Shown here piece after piece: positions 1 to 9,278 of a stretch of DNA of 64,000 nt. Location: positions 124,001 through 188,000 of the forward strand of contig NZ_RKRF01000008.1 of the NCBI RefSeq assembly GCF_003843875.1. Reading direction: 5' to 3'. How positions within the stretch are numbered: the first letter of the stretch is position 1; every line of letters begins with the position of its first letter. A model generated the notes under the pieces. The model was not told the origin of the DNA and ran no database searches. It saw only the letters and a program-made list of their open reading frames with translations. The stretch comes from Aquisalibacillus elongatus (lineage in GTDB: Bacteria; Bacillota; Bacilli; Bacillales; Alkalibacillaceae). Made by a program: the position numbers and the translations under genes.

Positions 1-95
1 ATATTAGGTATTATTAATAATTTTTGTTACAATATAAAGGTTGAGTAAGTTTAGAGATAAGGATTTTTCCTTAAGTCATAGATAGGAGAGTATAT

Positions 96-1928
96 ATGCA
101 AGAGAACAGAGACATTCGCAACATTGCGATTATCGCCCATGTTGACCATGGGAAAACGACGTTAGTTGACCAAATGCTTCATTATTCAGGGACGTTTCGT
201 GAAAATGAACATGTCGACGATCGTGCGATGGATTCAAATGATTTAGAACGTGAGCGCGGAATTACGATTTTAGCGAAAAATACCGCAATTAATTATGAGG
301 ATACCCGAATTAATATTTTGGATACGCCTGGTCACGCCGATTTCGGTGGCGAGGTTGAGCGAATCATGAAAATGGTTGACGGTGTGTTGTTAGTGGTTGA
401 CGCCTATGAAGGCTGCATGCCGCAGACACGTTTTGTATTGAAAAAAGCACTTGAAGATGGCCTGAAACCTGTTGTCGTGTTAAATAAAATTGACCGACCG
501 AATGCTCGTCCGAATGAGGTTGTTGATGAAGTATTAGATCTCTTTATCGAATTGGGTGCTGACGATGATCAGCTTGAATTCCCAGTTGTTTATGCTTCAG
601 CGATTAACGGTACATCAGGTGAGGAGCCAGAAGAACAGGAAGAGACCATGGAGCCAGTCTTCAAGGTTATTTTAGACTATGTACCAAAGCCAAAGCGTGA
701 GGTAGAAGCACCACTTCAGTTCCAGATTACGATGCTTGATTACAATGATTATGTTGGTCGTATCGGTGTTGGACGTGTTTACCGAGGCCGTATGAAAGTC
801 GGCGATCATGTTGCCTTAATGAAAAAAGACGGTGGTATGAAAAAATATCGCGTGAGTAAGCTTTTCGGTTTTATCGGTTTGAAACGAGTTGAAATTGAAG
901 AAGCAGAAGCGGGTGACATTGTTGCAGTTGCTGGTATGGAAGACATCAACGTCGGTGAGACGGTTTGTGATTTAGAGAACCCAGAAGCACTGCCAATTCC
1001 TCGTATTGATGAGCCGACACTTCAGATGAAGTTTGTCACTAATAACAGTCCTTTTGCTGGACGTGAAGGTGATTACGTGACAGCACGTAATATTCATGAG
1101 CGTCTTATGACACAGCTTGAAACAGATGTCAGTCTGCGAGTTGCAGAAACAGAGTCACCGGATGAGTGGATTGTATCCGGTCGTGGTGAGCTTCACTTAT
1201 CGATTTTAATCGAAAACATGCGTCGTGAGGGATTTGAATTACAGATTTCCAAGCCACAGGTTATTATTAAAGAAGTAGATGGTGTAAAATGCGAACCGAT
1301 GGAACGTGTTCAAGTTGATGTTCCAGAAGAATATCAAGGTGCAGTCATGGAATCACTTGGTCAGCGAAAAGGCGAAATGCTTGATATGGTTAACCAAGGA
1401 AATGGCCAAGTACGCTTGGAGTTTAAAGTGCCATCAAGAGGCTTGATTGGTTACGCAACAGAATTCATGAGCCAAACACGTGGTTACGGCATTCTAAACC
1501 ATACGTTTGATGATTATGCACCAGTTGTAGACGGTACCGTTGGTGGTAGACGCCAAGGCGTACTTGTCGCGCAAGAAAAAGGTAAAGCGACGAACTATAG
1601 TATTTTAGCGCTTGAAGATCGTGGTGTTATTTTTGTTGAACCAGGAACAGAGGTTTACGAAGGCATGATCGTAGGAGAGCATAACCGCGAAAATGATCTG
1701 ACGGTTAATATCTCAAAAGAAAAGGCACTTACAAACGTTCGTTCGGCGCATAAAGATAACACGCAAACGATTAAATCAACGCGTAAATTAACGCTTGAAG
1801 AAGCGATTGAGTATTTAGATGATGACGAATATTGTGAGGTAACACCTGATTCAATTCGTCTTCGTAAGAAAATCTTAAATAAAAGCGAACGCGAACGCGC
1901 TCAGAAAAAAACTAAATTAAATAGCTAA
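96..1928 (+). CDS. typA: TypA/BipA ribosome-associated GTPase
   Basis: Translational GTPase of the BipA/TypA family, which acts on the ribosome in assembly and stress or cold adaptation. The GTPase motifs are in order: P-loop AHVDHGKT at residues 14-21, switch I RGIT at 54-57, DTPGH at 76-80 and NKID at 130-133. EF-G-like domains and the BipA C-terminal region follow. The 610-residue length is usual for the family. The ATG follows a GGAGAG ribosome-binding site. The gene stands alone and ends at a strong terminator. Confidence 0.97.
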   Translation: MQENRDIRNIAIIAHVDHGKTTLVDQMLHYSGTFRENEHVDDRAMDSNDLERERGITILAKNTAINYEDTRINILDTPGHADFGGEVERIMKMVDGVLLVVDAYEGCMPQTRFVLKKALEDGLKPVVVLNKIDRPNARPNEVVDEVLDLFIELGADDDQLEFPVVYASAINGTSGEEPEEQEETMEPVFKVILDYVPKPKREVEAPLQFQITMLDYNDYVGRIGVGRVYRGRMKVGDHVALMKKDGGMKKYRVSKLFGFIGLKRVEIEEAEAGDIVAVAGMEDINVGETVCDLENPEALPIPRIDEPTLQMKFVTNNSPFAGREGDYVTARNIHERLMTQLETDVSLRVAETESPDEWIVSGRGELHLSILIENMRREGFELQISKPQVIIKEVDGVKCEPMERVQVDVPEEYQGAVMESLGQRKGEMLDMVNQGNGQVRLEFKVPSRGLIGYATEFMSQTRGYGILNHTFDDYAPVVDGTVGGRRQGVLVAQEKGKATNYSILALEDRGVIFVEPGTEVYEGMIVGEHNRENDLTVNISKEKALTNVRSAHKDNTQTIKSTRKLTLEEAIEYLDDDEYCEVTPDSIRLRKKILNKSERERAQKKTKLNS

Positions 1929-1934
1929 AATGAT

Positions 1935-1968
1935 AATCCACTGGTTTACAACCAGTGGATTTTTTTTA
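1935..1968 (+). terminator. Rho-independent terminator of typA
   Basis: An 11-bp stem (1935-1945 with 1951-1961) and a 5-nt loop are followed by a T run. Confidence 0.92.
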
Positions 1969-1989
1969 GTTTTCAAATACATTTTTAAT

Positions 1990-2085
1990 TGGTTCCATTT
2001 TTCACGCTTTCAGACCAAGTTTTTTGAGGAATGGTTATAAATTTGAGTTTTTCAGCACATTAATTTTGCATTTCAGACTTTTTGG
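1990..2085. repeat. Weak 21-bp-phased TTTCAG array
   Basis: TTTCAG/TTCAGC cores have their CAG at 2011, 2053 and 2074, so the spacings are 42 and 21. The region lies directly after the typA terminator and holds no ORF. It is the weakest of the 21-bp arrays in this window and could be chance in AT-rich DNA. Confidence 0.35.
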
Positions 2086-2087
2086 CA

Positions 2088-2119
2088 CAAAAAAACCACC
2101 TGCGCAATTGGCAAGTGGT
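2088..2119 (-). terminator. Terminator of the ferritin-like gene
   Basis: On the minus strand, a 9-bp stem formed by 2111-2119 and 2095-2103 is followed by a T run (A run at 2088-2095 on the plus strand). Confidence 0.85.
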
Positions 2120-2127
2120 CACAATAC

Positions 2128-2562
2128 TTATTGAAAGTGCGGGTCCATTAGCAGGCGGTCAATTTCTTCCATATGCCCAGTTTCATCGGCAATCATATCG
2201 TCTAATTTAACCGAGAGCTCCGTTAATTTAAGTTCTTCGGCTTGTTGTTTGCGTTCCTCATAACGATCAATCGTTGCTTTTTCTGAGTCGCGAGCAGCTT
2301 CGAGCATTTTCTTTACGTCAGTCTCTTGTGGAACAGGAGCGGGTTTGACTGTTGGAGTTCCACCAAGCGATTTAATTTTTTCAGCTAAGTATAAAGCATG
2401 ACCTTGCTCGTCTGCGATTTCACCTTCGAAAAAAGGTTTTAACGTTGAGCGATATAAACCTGAGACAACCGCTGCGTTGTTCGTATACATGATCGCAGCC
2501 GTATATTCATGACTTAAGTCTTCGTTTAATCCTTCAATTAACGCTTTCATTTTTTGATCCAT
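2128..2562 (-). CDS. Ferritin-like (bacterioferritin/DUF2202-type) four-helix protein
   Basis: A 144-residue, all-helical protein of the ferritin-like superfamily. Metal-ligand motifs of the form ExxH are visible twice (E52-H55 and E127-H130), with an additional Glu at 19. This spacing fits a di-iron four-helix bundle that stores or oxidises iron. The length is slightly below classical bacterioferritin (about 155). An AAGGTGG-type ribosome-binding site precedes the ATG. It is monocistronic. The exact subfamily is not certain; a Dps-like or rubrerythrin-like role is possible. Confidence 0.8.
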   Translation of the reverse strand: MDQKMKALIEGLNEDLSHEYTAAIMYTNNAAVVSGLYRSTLKPFFEGEIADEQGHALYLAEKIKSLGGTPTVKPAPVPQETDVKKMLEAARDSEKATIDRYEERKQQAEELKLTELSVKLDDMIADETGHMEEIDRLLMDPHFQ

Positions 2563-2630
2563 ATAACATCCACCTTTCTTAATGGAATTGTACTTTATGT
2601 TTTCCCTGTGTAATTTGGATTAAACATAAA

Positions 2631-2750
2631 AGTCGCATAAACGGTTGTAAAAGACCGCATAAATCATAAAAAGGGCGCATAAATTGATATCATGGGTAAC
2701 GTTCGACAAGATTCGTGGCGCATAAATCTGAAAAACTAGCGCATAAATGA
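2631..2750. repeat. CGCATAAA array, copy 1, with conserved core
   Basis: CGCATAAA occurs at 2634, 2656, 2676, 2719 and 2740, with spacings of 22, 20, 43 and 21. The double-length gap holds a non-repeating segment (2696-2724, beginning GTAACGTTCGAC) that is identical over 29 bases to copy 2 near 11.4 kb and similar to copy 3 near 16.3 kb. The array abuts the terminator of the nuclease gene. No ORF is visible in 2563-2750. Confidence 0.85.
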
Positions 2751-2751
2751 A

Positions 2752-2778
2752 CAAAAAGAGCCCCCGTAAAGGAGGCTC
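2752..2778 (-). terminator. Terminator of the lamin-tail nuclease gene
   Basis: On the minus strand, an 8-bp GC-rich stem (2771-2778 with 2758-2765) is followed by TTTTTGT. Confidence 0.85.
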
Positions 2779-2782
2779 CTCA

Positions 2783-5386
2783 TTAAGATGCGTCACGTTT
2801 AAAAAGTTTATTTAATTCATGATCGATCTTATTAAGATGTGCATCTTTTCCTTGGTTTTGGTATTTCATTAAGGCTTTTTGGATGTGATGCATGGCAGAG
2901 TCAATATGTTGTTCTGTGTTTCCTTTTGTTTCAATGTTCTCAGTAAGCTCTACTTCAAGTTTTTCTAATAAAAATTCATTTCCGAACTGATCTGCAAGCT
3001 CGACTAGTTCTGATGCAGAGTAATCTAGTAGTTCTGCACTTACCACATCGTCCGCATCTCTCGGCATGATTTTATACTCGTCGTAGTTATACGTTAAAAC
3101 GCCTGTGATGGACTCATAATACTCACCTTCGTTAACTAAATGCGTATCAGAGTCAATGACGAAGTGTCCATTTTCATCGTAGGCCTGGTAATTGTTAAAG
3201 CCGTCTTCACCTTCAACATAAAATCCTTTAAGTGTTACAAGTTGACCTTCTAATTCCTCGCCAACTTGGTCTGATGTAATAACCGCAGCATCTGGTACGC
3301 CGACACCTTTTTCTACAACGTTAATATTTTCATCGCTCGGAATAATTTGTAGTAATCCAAAATATTCCTCTGTGCGTGCTTTAGCACTAATTTTGTCGCC
3401 CACTTCAGCGCCGATGTCATTTGCTCTTACTACCATACCAGCTGTGTCATCTTGCACGTAATAGTTGTACATACCGCCCTCATAAAACGCTGCTGTTACA
3501 ACGCCTTCAATATGAACGCGTGTATCAAGCTCAGCGTCACGAGCAGACTGAATGGATTGAAGTGGAATATCTTCGGTAACATCATCTTCACTTCGAGGCA
3601 TTAATTTAAATTCGTCAAAATTATAATCAACAACCCCGACAAGTTCATCGTATGTTTTACCAACTTCTAAAAATCCGGCATCGTTATCAATAACAAACTC
3701 ACCATCAGAATCGCGCGCCGTATAATCGTTGTACTGATTGACGGATAAAATTTCAACATCTTCCATTTTAACTAGTTGAGCTTCAATAGATTCACCAAGT
3801 TCAGAAGACGTAACCAAAGCCGGGTCAATGGGTGAGCTGTCTTCTTCGATGATTTCAGCATTAGCATCAATGATCTGCAACATGTCGTAGTATTCATCTG
3901 TTACACCAGCTGCGCGGATTTTATCGCCAACGTCAGCTTCTAAACTATTGGTGCGTACAACAATCCCAGCTGTGTGATCTTGCACGTAATAGTTCGTTGC
4001 GTTGCCACTTTCAACTTTATGAGTTACAGTTCCTTCGATTGTAACGTTCGTACCGAGTGGTGCTGTTCTCGCATCTGCGATAATAGGCTCGCGTTCGAAT
4101 GCTGGTTCATAACCTTCTTCTAATGCGGTTAGTTCATCTTCAAAAAAGATGCGTTTATCAACTGGCACTTCTGACCAATTCGCAGGCAAGTAGTAAAGTC
4201 CAGTGTCCGAGTTGGCAACATACCGATGAAGTGCATCGCCGTCATAACGTGCTCGGAAGACAAATGGTAATTCCATTAAAGGAATATCTTCAGACCAAAT
4301 GCCTCTTTGGTTATCTTTAGCCTCACGAACGGCATCCTGATACTCTAGGTAAGTATCCTCAGGTCCAGTTGGCCAAATAAAATACGTAGATGCGTAACCT
4401 TGTCTGACTAATTCGAGGTTTGTATTTAATTGATCATCTTTACGAACGACTTCACCTAAAACACGCCCGTAAGTATCTAAAGGTTCTTCGCCTACTTTAA
4501 TAATGACTTCATCACCTGACTGGAGTAATTCATTTAAGTAATTCGTCGCTTGTTCGCCGTGGTATTTTTGCGAGTGGTTCGGGTCTTCTAAGATTAAATC
4601 TTCATCATAGTCGTTTTGATGATAGGTTTCAGGTGTATCCATGTTTAGAAAACGAATTGTCGTTTCGCCTAAAATCGGTTCATTAACATGAATCGTATCG
4701 CCGTCTACGATACGGTCAACCGTACGGTGGTATTCTTCTTTAATATCATCATCAGGAGGTGTCACTTCTTCGTGGCTGCCGATGTGGTCAAAAGTATCTC
4801 GTGGGAATGCCAGCCATTCATCTGCTGGGTCAAAATCGTCTAATGCATTTGTATCGCCACTTGTAATAGAAATGTCTCTTACAAGCGTCATATCTTGAGT
4901 TTTGTTTAGATTATCTCCCCAGTAATCACCAGGGTCTTCACCGACTTTTCCGATGGAATCAACAACGGTACCTTCGCGGGTTTCATCGTTATAGTCTTTG
5001 AAAAGTACAATGGCGTCGTCTCCATTGAAATTATAAACAAATGAATTTCCTGAAACGTCTGCTTGGTCTAAAATAGCCTGATCAGCATCACTATGGGCCA
5101 TCACGAATGTTTCACCAGAATCTAATGTCCCGGATAAATTTAACTCGTTTGCGTAGCCATCACCTGGCTCAAACGAGGCACCATTCGTGAAACCGACAAT
5201 GGAATAAGAGCTTAAATCAACGGTGTCACCCGTTCCATTGTAAATTTCAATTGCTTTGTTGTAACTAGAACCCTCAATGTATTCTGAGATGATTAAGTCG
5301 TCATGTGAATCTGCGCTAGCTTGTGTGAAAAAGATTAATGTAAGAATTAACGGAATGATAGAAACTAATGTTAATATCTTTCTCAT
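2783..5386 (-). CDS. Secreted lamin-tail / thermonuclease / OB-fold multidomain protein
   Basis: Exported protein of about 867 residues; residue numbers count from the ATG at 5386. A signal peptide (MRKILTLV, hydrophobic run, ASA) is followed by a lamin-tail domain (about 25-205), a staphylococcal-nuclease domain (about 220-370) with VDGDTI, MDTPE and TYGRVLG, then two OB-fold YhcR-like repeats (about 445-610 and 620-785). The last 75 residues are helical, resembling a FIMAH-type domain. The SNase motifs look catalytically intact. There is no LPXTG anchor, so it is probably released or loosely wall-bound. The reading frame extends upstream to a TTG at 5401, but that overlaps the GAGGAGGG ribosome-binding site, so the ATG at 5386 or 5389 is preferred. 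A role in extracellular DNA/RNA degradation is likely. Confidence 0.88.
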   Translation of the reverse strand: MRKILTLVSIIPLILTLIFFTQASADSHDDLIISEYIEGSSYNKAIEIYNGTGDTVDLSSYSIVGFTNGASFEPGDGYANELNLSGTLDSGETFVMAHSDADQAILDQADVSGNSFVYNFNGDDAIVLFKDYNDETREGTVVDSIGKVGEDPGDYWGDNLNKTQDMTLVRDISITSGDTNALDDFDPADEWLAFPRDTFDHIGSHEEVTPPDDDIKEEYHRTVDRIVDGDTIHVNEPILGETTIRFLNMDTPETYHQNDYDEDLILEDPNHSQKYHGEQATNYLNELLQSGDEVIIKVGEEPLDTYGRVLGEVVRKDDQLNTNLELVRQGYASTYFIWPTGPEDTYLEYQDAVREAKDNQRGIWSEDIPLMELPFVFRARYDGDALHRYVANSDTGLYYLPANWSEVPVDKRIFFEDELTALEEGYEPAFEREPIIADARTAPLGTNVTIEGTVTHKVESGNATNYYVQDHTAGIVVRTNSLEADVGDKIRAAGVTDEYYDMLQIIDANAEIIEEDSSPIDPALVTSSELGESIEAQLVKMEDVEILSVNQYNDYTARDSDGEFVIDNDAGFLEVGKTYDELVGVVDYNFDEFKLMPRSEDDVTEDIPLQSIQSARDAELDTRVHIEGVVTAAFYEGGMYNYYVQDDTAGMVVRANDIGAEVGDKISAKARTEEYFGLLQIIPSDENINVVEKGVGVPDAAVITSDQVGEELEGQLVTLKGFYVEGEDGFNNYQAYDENGHFVIDSDTHLVNEGEYYESITGVLTYNYDEYKIMPRDADDVVSAELLDYSASELVELADQFGNEFLLEKLEVELTENIETKGNTEQHIDSAMHHIQKALMKYQNQGKDAHLNKIDHELNKLFKRDAS

Positions 5387-5505
5387 CATTTCCCTCCTCA
5401 AATTTTGTACAAGTTCATTATATAGGAAGGACGCTTTTATTTATGTAAATTTTCCGTAAATTATTAAAAATAAGTCATTAGTCATATGAAATTAACTTTT
5501 GTTAG

Positions 5506-5541
5506 TAAAAAAACGAGCAGCTCGTGGCTGCTCGTTTTTTT
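5506..5541 (-). terminator. Terminator of the peptide-binding lipoprotein gene
   Basis: A 9-bp ACGAGCAGC stem (5513-5521 with 5527-5535) has T runs on both strands, so it can act in both directions. Confidence 0.88.
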
Positions 5542-5542
5542 A

Positions 5543-7159
5543 TTATTCTTCAATATAAGTGTCTCTGAATTGGTAAATACCATTACCTGCAACACTGAAG
5601 TCCTTAACGCGGTCGTTTACACCTAGTAAGTAAGTTTGGTGGTGAACGTAGTGCATAGGAGCTAGTTCAACTAATTTTTGTTGAAGTTCACTGTAAAGTT
5701 CTTTACGCGCTTCAGGATCTGATTCTTGTCTAGCTTGATCTAGTAGCTTGTCTACTTCTTCATTTTCTAGGAATGTCATGTTACCTGCTTCTCCGTGTTG
5801 CTCTGAGTGGAACAGGTTGTAAGTTGCATAGTCAGCGTCCATTGTTGGCGTTGACCAACCTAAGATGAATAAGTCATGGTCACCGTTACTAGCTTTATCG
5901 ATAAATGAACCAAACTCAAGACCTTCAATGTTCACTTCAATGTTTAAGTCTTCTAGTTCGCTTGCTACATATTCAGCCATGTACATACGTTGTTGGTTAT
6001 CATTATTCGTCATTAGGTTTAGAGTCAAACCGTCACCATAGCCAGCTTCCTCAAGTAAAGCTTTAGCTTCTTCTTTATTATATTCGATTCCTTCGACTGA
6101 CTCGTCGTGGCCGAATACAGTTGGTGGAACAGGGCTGTTTGCAGCTACTCCATAGCCATTATAGATACCTTCAATAATTTCTTCTTTATCAACTGCCATT
6201 GAGATTGCACGACGTACGCGCTCATCATCTAATGGGCTGCTTTGTGTGTTGAAACCAAGGTAAGATAATGAAGTACTTTCTTGTTCTAATAGTGAGGAAT
6301 TTTCACCATTCTCAACACGACTTACACTATCAGGACTTACGTTCGCCATGATGTCTACTGAACCAGTATCTAATTCGGCAAGGCGTGTTGAATTTTCTGA
6401 AATAACTTGGAACGTAATGCTATCTAATTTAGCTTGGTCGCCCCAGTAATCTTCGTTTTTAGTTAATACAACACTTTCGCCTGGTGTCCATTCATCAAAT
6501 TCGAAAGGTCCAGTACCAACTGGGTTCTCGTTAATATAAGAACCAGGGCTTTCGCCGTTTTCTACAGCTTTAGCGTCTTCTTCAATAACCTTAGGACTCA
6601 TAATAGATGTACCAGTATGAGCTAGATTATTGATTAAAGGTCCATATGGATATTCAAGATTGAATCGTACTTTAAACTCGTCTACCACTTCTACTGACTC
6701 AACTGCTGCAACTAATGAAGCTTGTGGAGATGCAGTATCAGGGTCCATTAAACGATCGAAGTTCGCTTTAACAACTTCTGCGTTTAAATCTGATCCATCG
6801 TGGAATTTAACACCTTCACGAATTTTGAATTCATATGTTGTGTCATCAATTACTTCCCAATCCTCAGCTAAGCGAGGTTGAGCTTCCGTATTCTCATCTA
6901 AGTAAACAAGTGTTTCAAATACGTTTTCTTGTACGTTACTAGATGGAACATCGTTAGAACCTTGTGGTGAAATTTCAGAAATATCAGCAGGTACAGCGAT
7001 TGTTAAATCTCCGCCTTCACCTTCACTAGTTTCTGTCTCACCTTCATTTTCTCCTTCTTCAGGAGTTTCATCTACTTCGCCGTCGCCAGCACAAGCAGAT
7101 AGTACAAGTACTAGAGCTAGTAATAAACTAGTTAACCCTAAAATACGCTTTAGTTGCAT
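5543..7159 (-). CDS. Oligopeptide ABC transporter substrate-binding lipoprotein (SBP family 5)
   Basis: Extracytoplasmic peptide-binding lipoprotein of 538 residues. It has a lipoprotein signal with lipobox LSAC, an acidic Glu/Gly-rich linker, and the family-5 fold with EFKIREGVKFHDG near residue 110. It captures oligopeptides, or possibly another family-5 ligand such as a dipeptide or nickel complex. It is transcribed divergently from the permease/ATPase genes at 7.4-11.3 kb, which must provide its membrane complex. A GGGGG ribosome-binding site precedes the ATG. Peptide length preference cannot be read from the sequence. Confidence 0.92.
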   Translation of the reverse strand: MQLKRILGLTSLLLALVLVLSACAGDGEVDETPEEGENEGETETSEGEGGDLTIAVPADISEISPQGSNDVPSSNVQENVFETLVYLDENTEAQPRLAEDWEVIDDTTYEFKIREGVKFHDGSDLNAEVVKANFDRLMDPDTASPQASLVAAVESVEVVDEFKVRFNLEYPYGPLINNLAHTGTSIMSPKVIEEDAKAVENGESPGSYINENPVGTGPFEFDEWTPGESVVLTKNEDYWGDQAKLDSITFQVISENSTRLAELDTGSVDIMANVSPDSVSRVENGENSSLLEQESTSLSYLGFNTQSSPLDDERVRRAISMAVDKEEIIEGIYNGYGVAANSPVPPTVFGHDESVEGIEYNKEEAKALLEEAGYGDGLTLNLMTNNDNQQRMYMAEYVASELEDLNIEVNIEGLEFGSFIDKASNGDHDLFILGWSTPTMDADYATYNLFHSEQHGEAGNMTFLENEEVDKLLDQARQESDPEARKELYSELQQKLVELAPMHYVHHQTYLLGVNDRVKDFSVAGNGIYQFRDTYIEE

Positions 7160-7410
7160 TTTTGATATACCCCCATAAGATGTTTTTTCTTACAACGTTT
7201 ATTATACGCGTAATTATTTTATAATATATCTGATATTGTCGAATTTTACAATATGTTGTCGAAAAAGGTTATAAATATTAGAATAATTTACATATTAGAA
7301 ATTTTTTAATTTGCATTGTATCTAATCAAAATCCCTTGTAAGATAATTTTTACGTCGCTCTAACACACAATAAAAATTTTTTAAAAATTAAGGTAACGGG
7401 AGGTAATAGA
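7160..7410. promoter_or_regulatory. Divergent promoter region of the peptide importer
   Basis: This 251-bp AT-rich gap lies between the divergent binding-protein and permease genes. A minus-strand TATAAT -10 hexamer (7206-7201) can be seen for the binding-protein gene, but no good -35. No clear operator was recognised. Confidence 0.45.
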
Positions 7411-8316
7411 ATGGCAAGCGGTCATAGTTCTACAGAAGAAATGGCACCTAAGAAGATCAAAAAAGAAAGACCAGCCGTTAGAGCTTTTAAAGATTTTTAT
7501 CATCGATTAAAGAAAAATAAAGCCGCGTTAGTTGGCGGTTATTTAATCATATTTTTAATCTTGGTTGCCACAATCGGACCTTTTCTTACAACTGATGGAG
7601 TTAATGAAGTTAACTATACTCAAAAATTAGAATCACCATCTACTGAAAATTGGTTTGGGACAGACCACCAAGGTCGTGATATTTTTACACGTATTATACA
7701 CGGTACAGGTTATACCTTATTAGTTGGATTTTTATCCGTGTTAATGGGTGGAATTGTCGGTACCTTACTTGGAATTGTTTCAGGTTATTATGGCGGAAAA
7801 ATAGATACAGTCATTATGCGATTTATGGATATCCTATTAGCATTTCCAGGAATCTTATTAGCTTTAGCGATTATCAGTATTTTAGGTGGTAACTTCATTA
7901 ATGTTATTATCGCAGTCGCTATATTCTCAATTCCGACATTTGCGAGGATTGTGCGTGGTTCTACACTTGCGACAAGAGAGTTAGAATACGTTGATGCGGT
8001 CAAAGCATTAGGTGCAAAAGATAGTCGAATTATATTTAAGCATATTTTGCCGAATGTGTTATCACCATTAATTGTACAATCTACACTTCAAATTGCGACA
8101 GCCATATTAACAGCAAGTGGTCTATCATTCTTAGGGTTAGGTGCACAGCCGCCTTCACCTGAATGGGGAGCTATGCTAAACGACGGTCGTAACTATATGC
8201 TCGATTATGGTTATATTGCACTTTTCCCTGGTTTAGCGATTGTACTTGCCGTGCTAGCGTTTAATATATTCGGTGATGGATTAAGAGATGCTCTAGATCC
8301 GAAATCTAAGAAGTAA
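7411..8316 (+). CDS. Peptide ABC transporter permease, DppC/OppC type
   Basis: Inner-membrane permease of 301 residues. A charged cytoplasmic N-terminus is followed by TM1 near residue 43, an extracytoplasmic loop with the GTDHQGRD motif, and five more membrane segments. The EAA loop (about 190-215) contains DAVKALGAKD. The GTDxxGRD motif identifies the C-type permease of the Dpp/Opp family. A GGGAGG ribosome-binding site precedes the ATG. It is first in a four-gene operon; the C-type permease preceding the B-type is less usual than B before C. Confidence 0.93.
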   Translation: MASGHSSTEEMAPKKIKKERPAVRAFKDFYHRLKKNKAALVGGYLIIFLILVATIGPFLTTDGVNEVNYTQKLESPSTENWFGTDHQGRDIFTRIIHGTGYTLLVGFLSVLMGGIVGTLLGIVSGYYGGKIDTVIMRFMDILLAFPGILLALAIISILGGNFINVIIAVAIFSIPTFARIVRGSTLATRELEYVDAVKALGAKDSRIIFKHILPNVLSPLIVQSTLQIATAILTASGLSFLGLGAQPPSPEWGAMLNDGRNYMLDYGYIALFPGLAIVLAVLAFNIFGDGLRDALDPKSKK

Positions 8317-8331
8317 GGAGGAGGGTGTGTA

Positions 8332-9252
8332 ATGTTTAAATTTGTCGTCAGACGTCTTTTTCAATTAATTCCGGTATTACTTGGTGTTTCTATTTTAGTT
8401 TTTGCCATGATGCACCTGACTCCAGGTAATCCAGCGAAAATTTTAGCTGGACAAGGCGCATCGGCAGAAGCAGTAGCCAATATGGAAGAAGAAATGGGAT
8501 TAAATGATCCAATTATCGTACAATACGGTAACTTCTTATATGATGCAGTAACGCTTAATTTTGGAACGTCGTGGAAGTCTGGCCTAGAAGTGTCAAAAGA
8601 GATCGGTCCTAAATTTGTGGTTACAGTTGAATTAGCTTTATATAGTACGATGTTAAGCTTATTTATCGGTTTAATCGCAGGTATTGTTTCAGCTGTTCGT
8701 AAATATACGCTATTAGACGTTTCCATTATGATTATTGCTTTATTCGGTTTATCAATGCCGAACTTCTGGTTAGGAATCATGTTAATGCAATGGTTCTCTA
8801 TTCAATTAGGTTGGCTACCAGCAACCGGATGGGGAACACCTGAACAAATAATATTGCCCGTTATTACTTTAGGAACAGCTGGAGCGGCTGTAGTTGCCAG
8901 AATGACGCGTTCTAGTATGTTAGATGTCATTTCACAGGATTATATCCGTACCGCTCGTGCTAAAGGATTAAAAGAAGGCATAGTGATTTATCGTCACGCG
9001 CTTAAGAATGCCTTGATACCAGTTGTGACAGTCGTCGGTTTACAATTTGGCTTATTACTTAGTGGAGCCGTTTTAACAGAAACTGTTTTCGCTATTAATG
9101 GTATTGGTGGTCTAATCGTCGATCGAATTAACGCGAGAGACTTCCCTGTTGTACAGGCTTCTGTCCTTGTAATGGCAGTTGTGTTCGTGTTTGTTAACTT
9201 ATTAGTCGATTTAACGTATAAATTCCTAAACAAGCGTATTGACCTTGATTAA
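8332..9252 (+). CDS. Peptide ABC transporter permease, DppB/OppB type
   Basis: Second permease subunit, 306 residues and six membrane segments. It begins MFKFVVRRLFQLIPVLLGVS, the typical B-type start, and has the HLTPGNPA motif. The EAA loop contains DYIRTARAKGLKE. It lies 15 bp after the C-type permease with an AAGGAGGAGG ribosome-binding site, so it is translated from the same mRNA. It should form a heterodimer with the product of 7411-8316. Confidence 0.94.
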   Translation: MFKFVVRRLFQLIPVLLGVSILVFAMMHLTPGNPAKILAGQGASAEAVANMEEEMGLNDPIIVQYGNFLYDAVTLNFGTSWKSGLEVSKEIGPKFVVTVELALYSTMLSLFIGLIAGIVSAVRKYTLLDVSIMIIALFGLSMPNFWLGIMLMQWFSIQLGWLPATGWGTPEQIILPVITLGTAGAAVVARMTRSSMLDVISQDYIRTARAKGLKEGIVIYRHALKNALIPVVTVVGLQFGLLLSGAVLTETVFAINGIGGLIVDRINARDFPVVQASVLVMAVVFVFVNLLVDLTYKFLNKRIDLD

Positions 9253-9278
9253 TTATAGAAGAAATGAGGTGAGTTTCC

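Noticed and set aside
8361-8780. Minus-strand ORFs opposite the peptide permease genes (also 8994-9544)
   Set aside because: Shadow frames of conserved membrane proteins with no translation signals.
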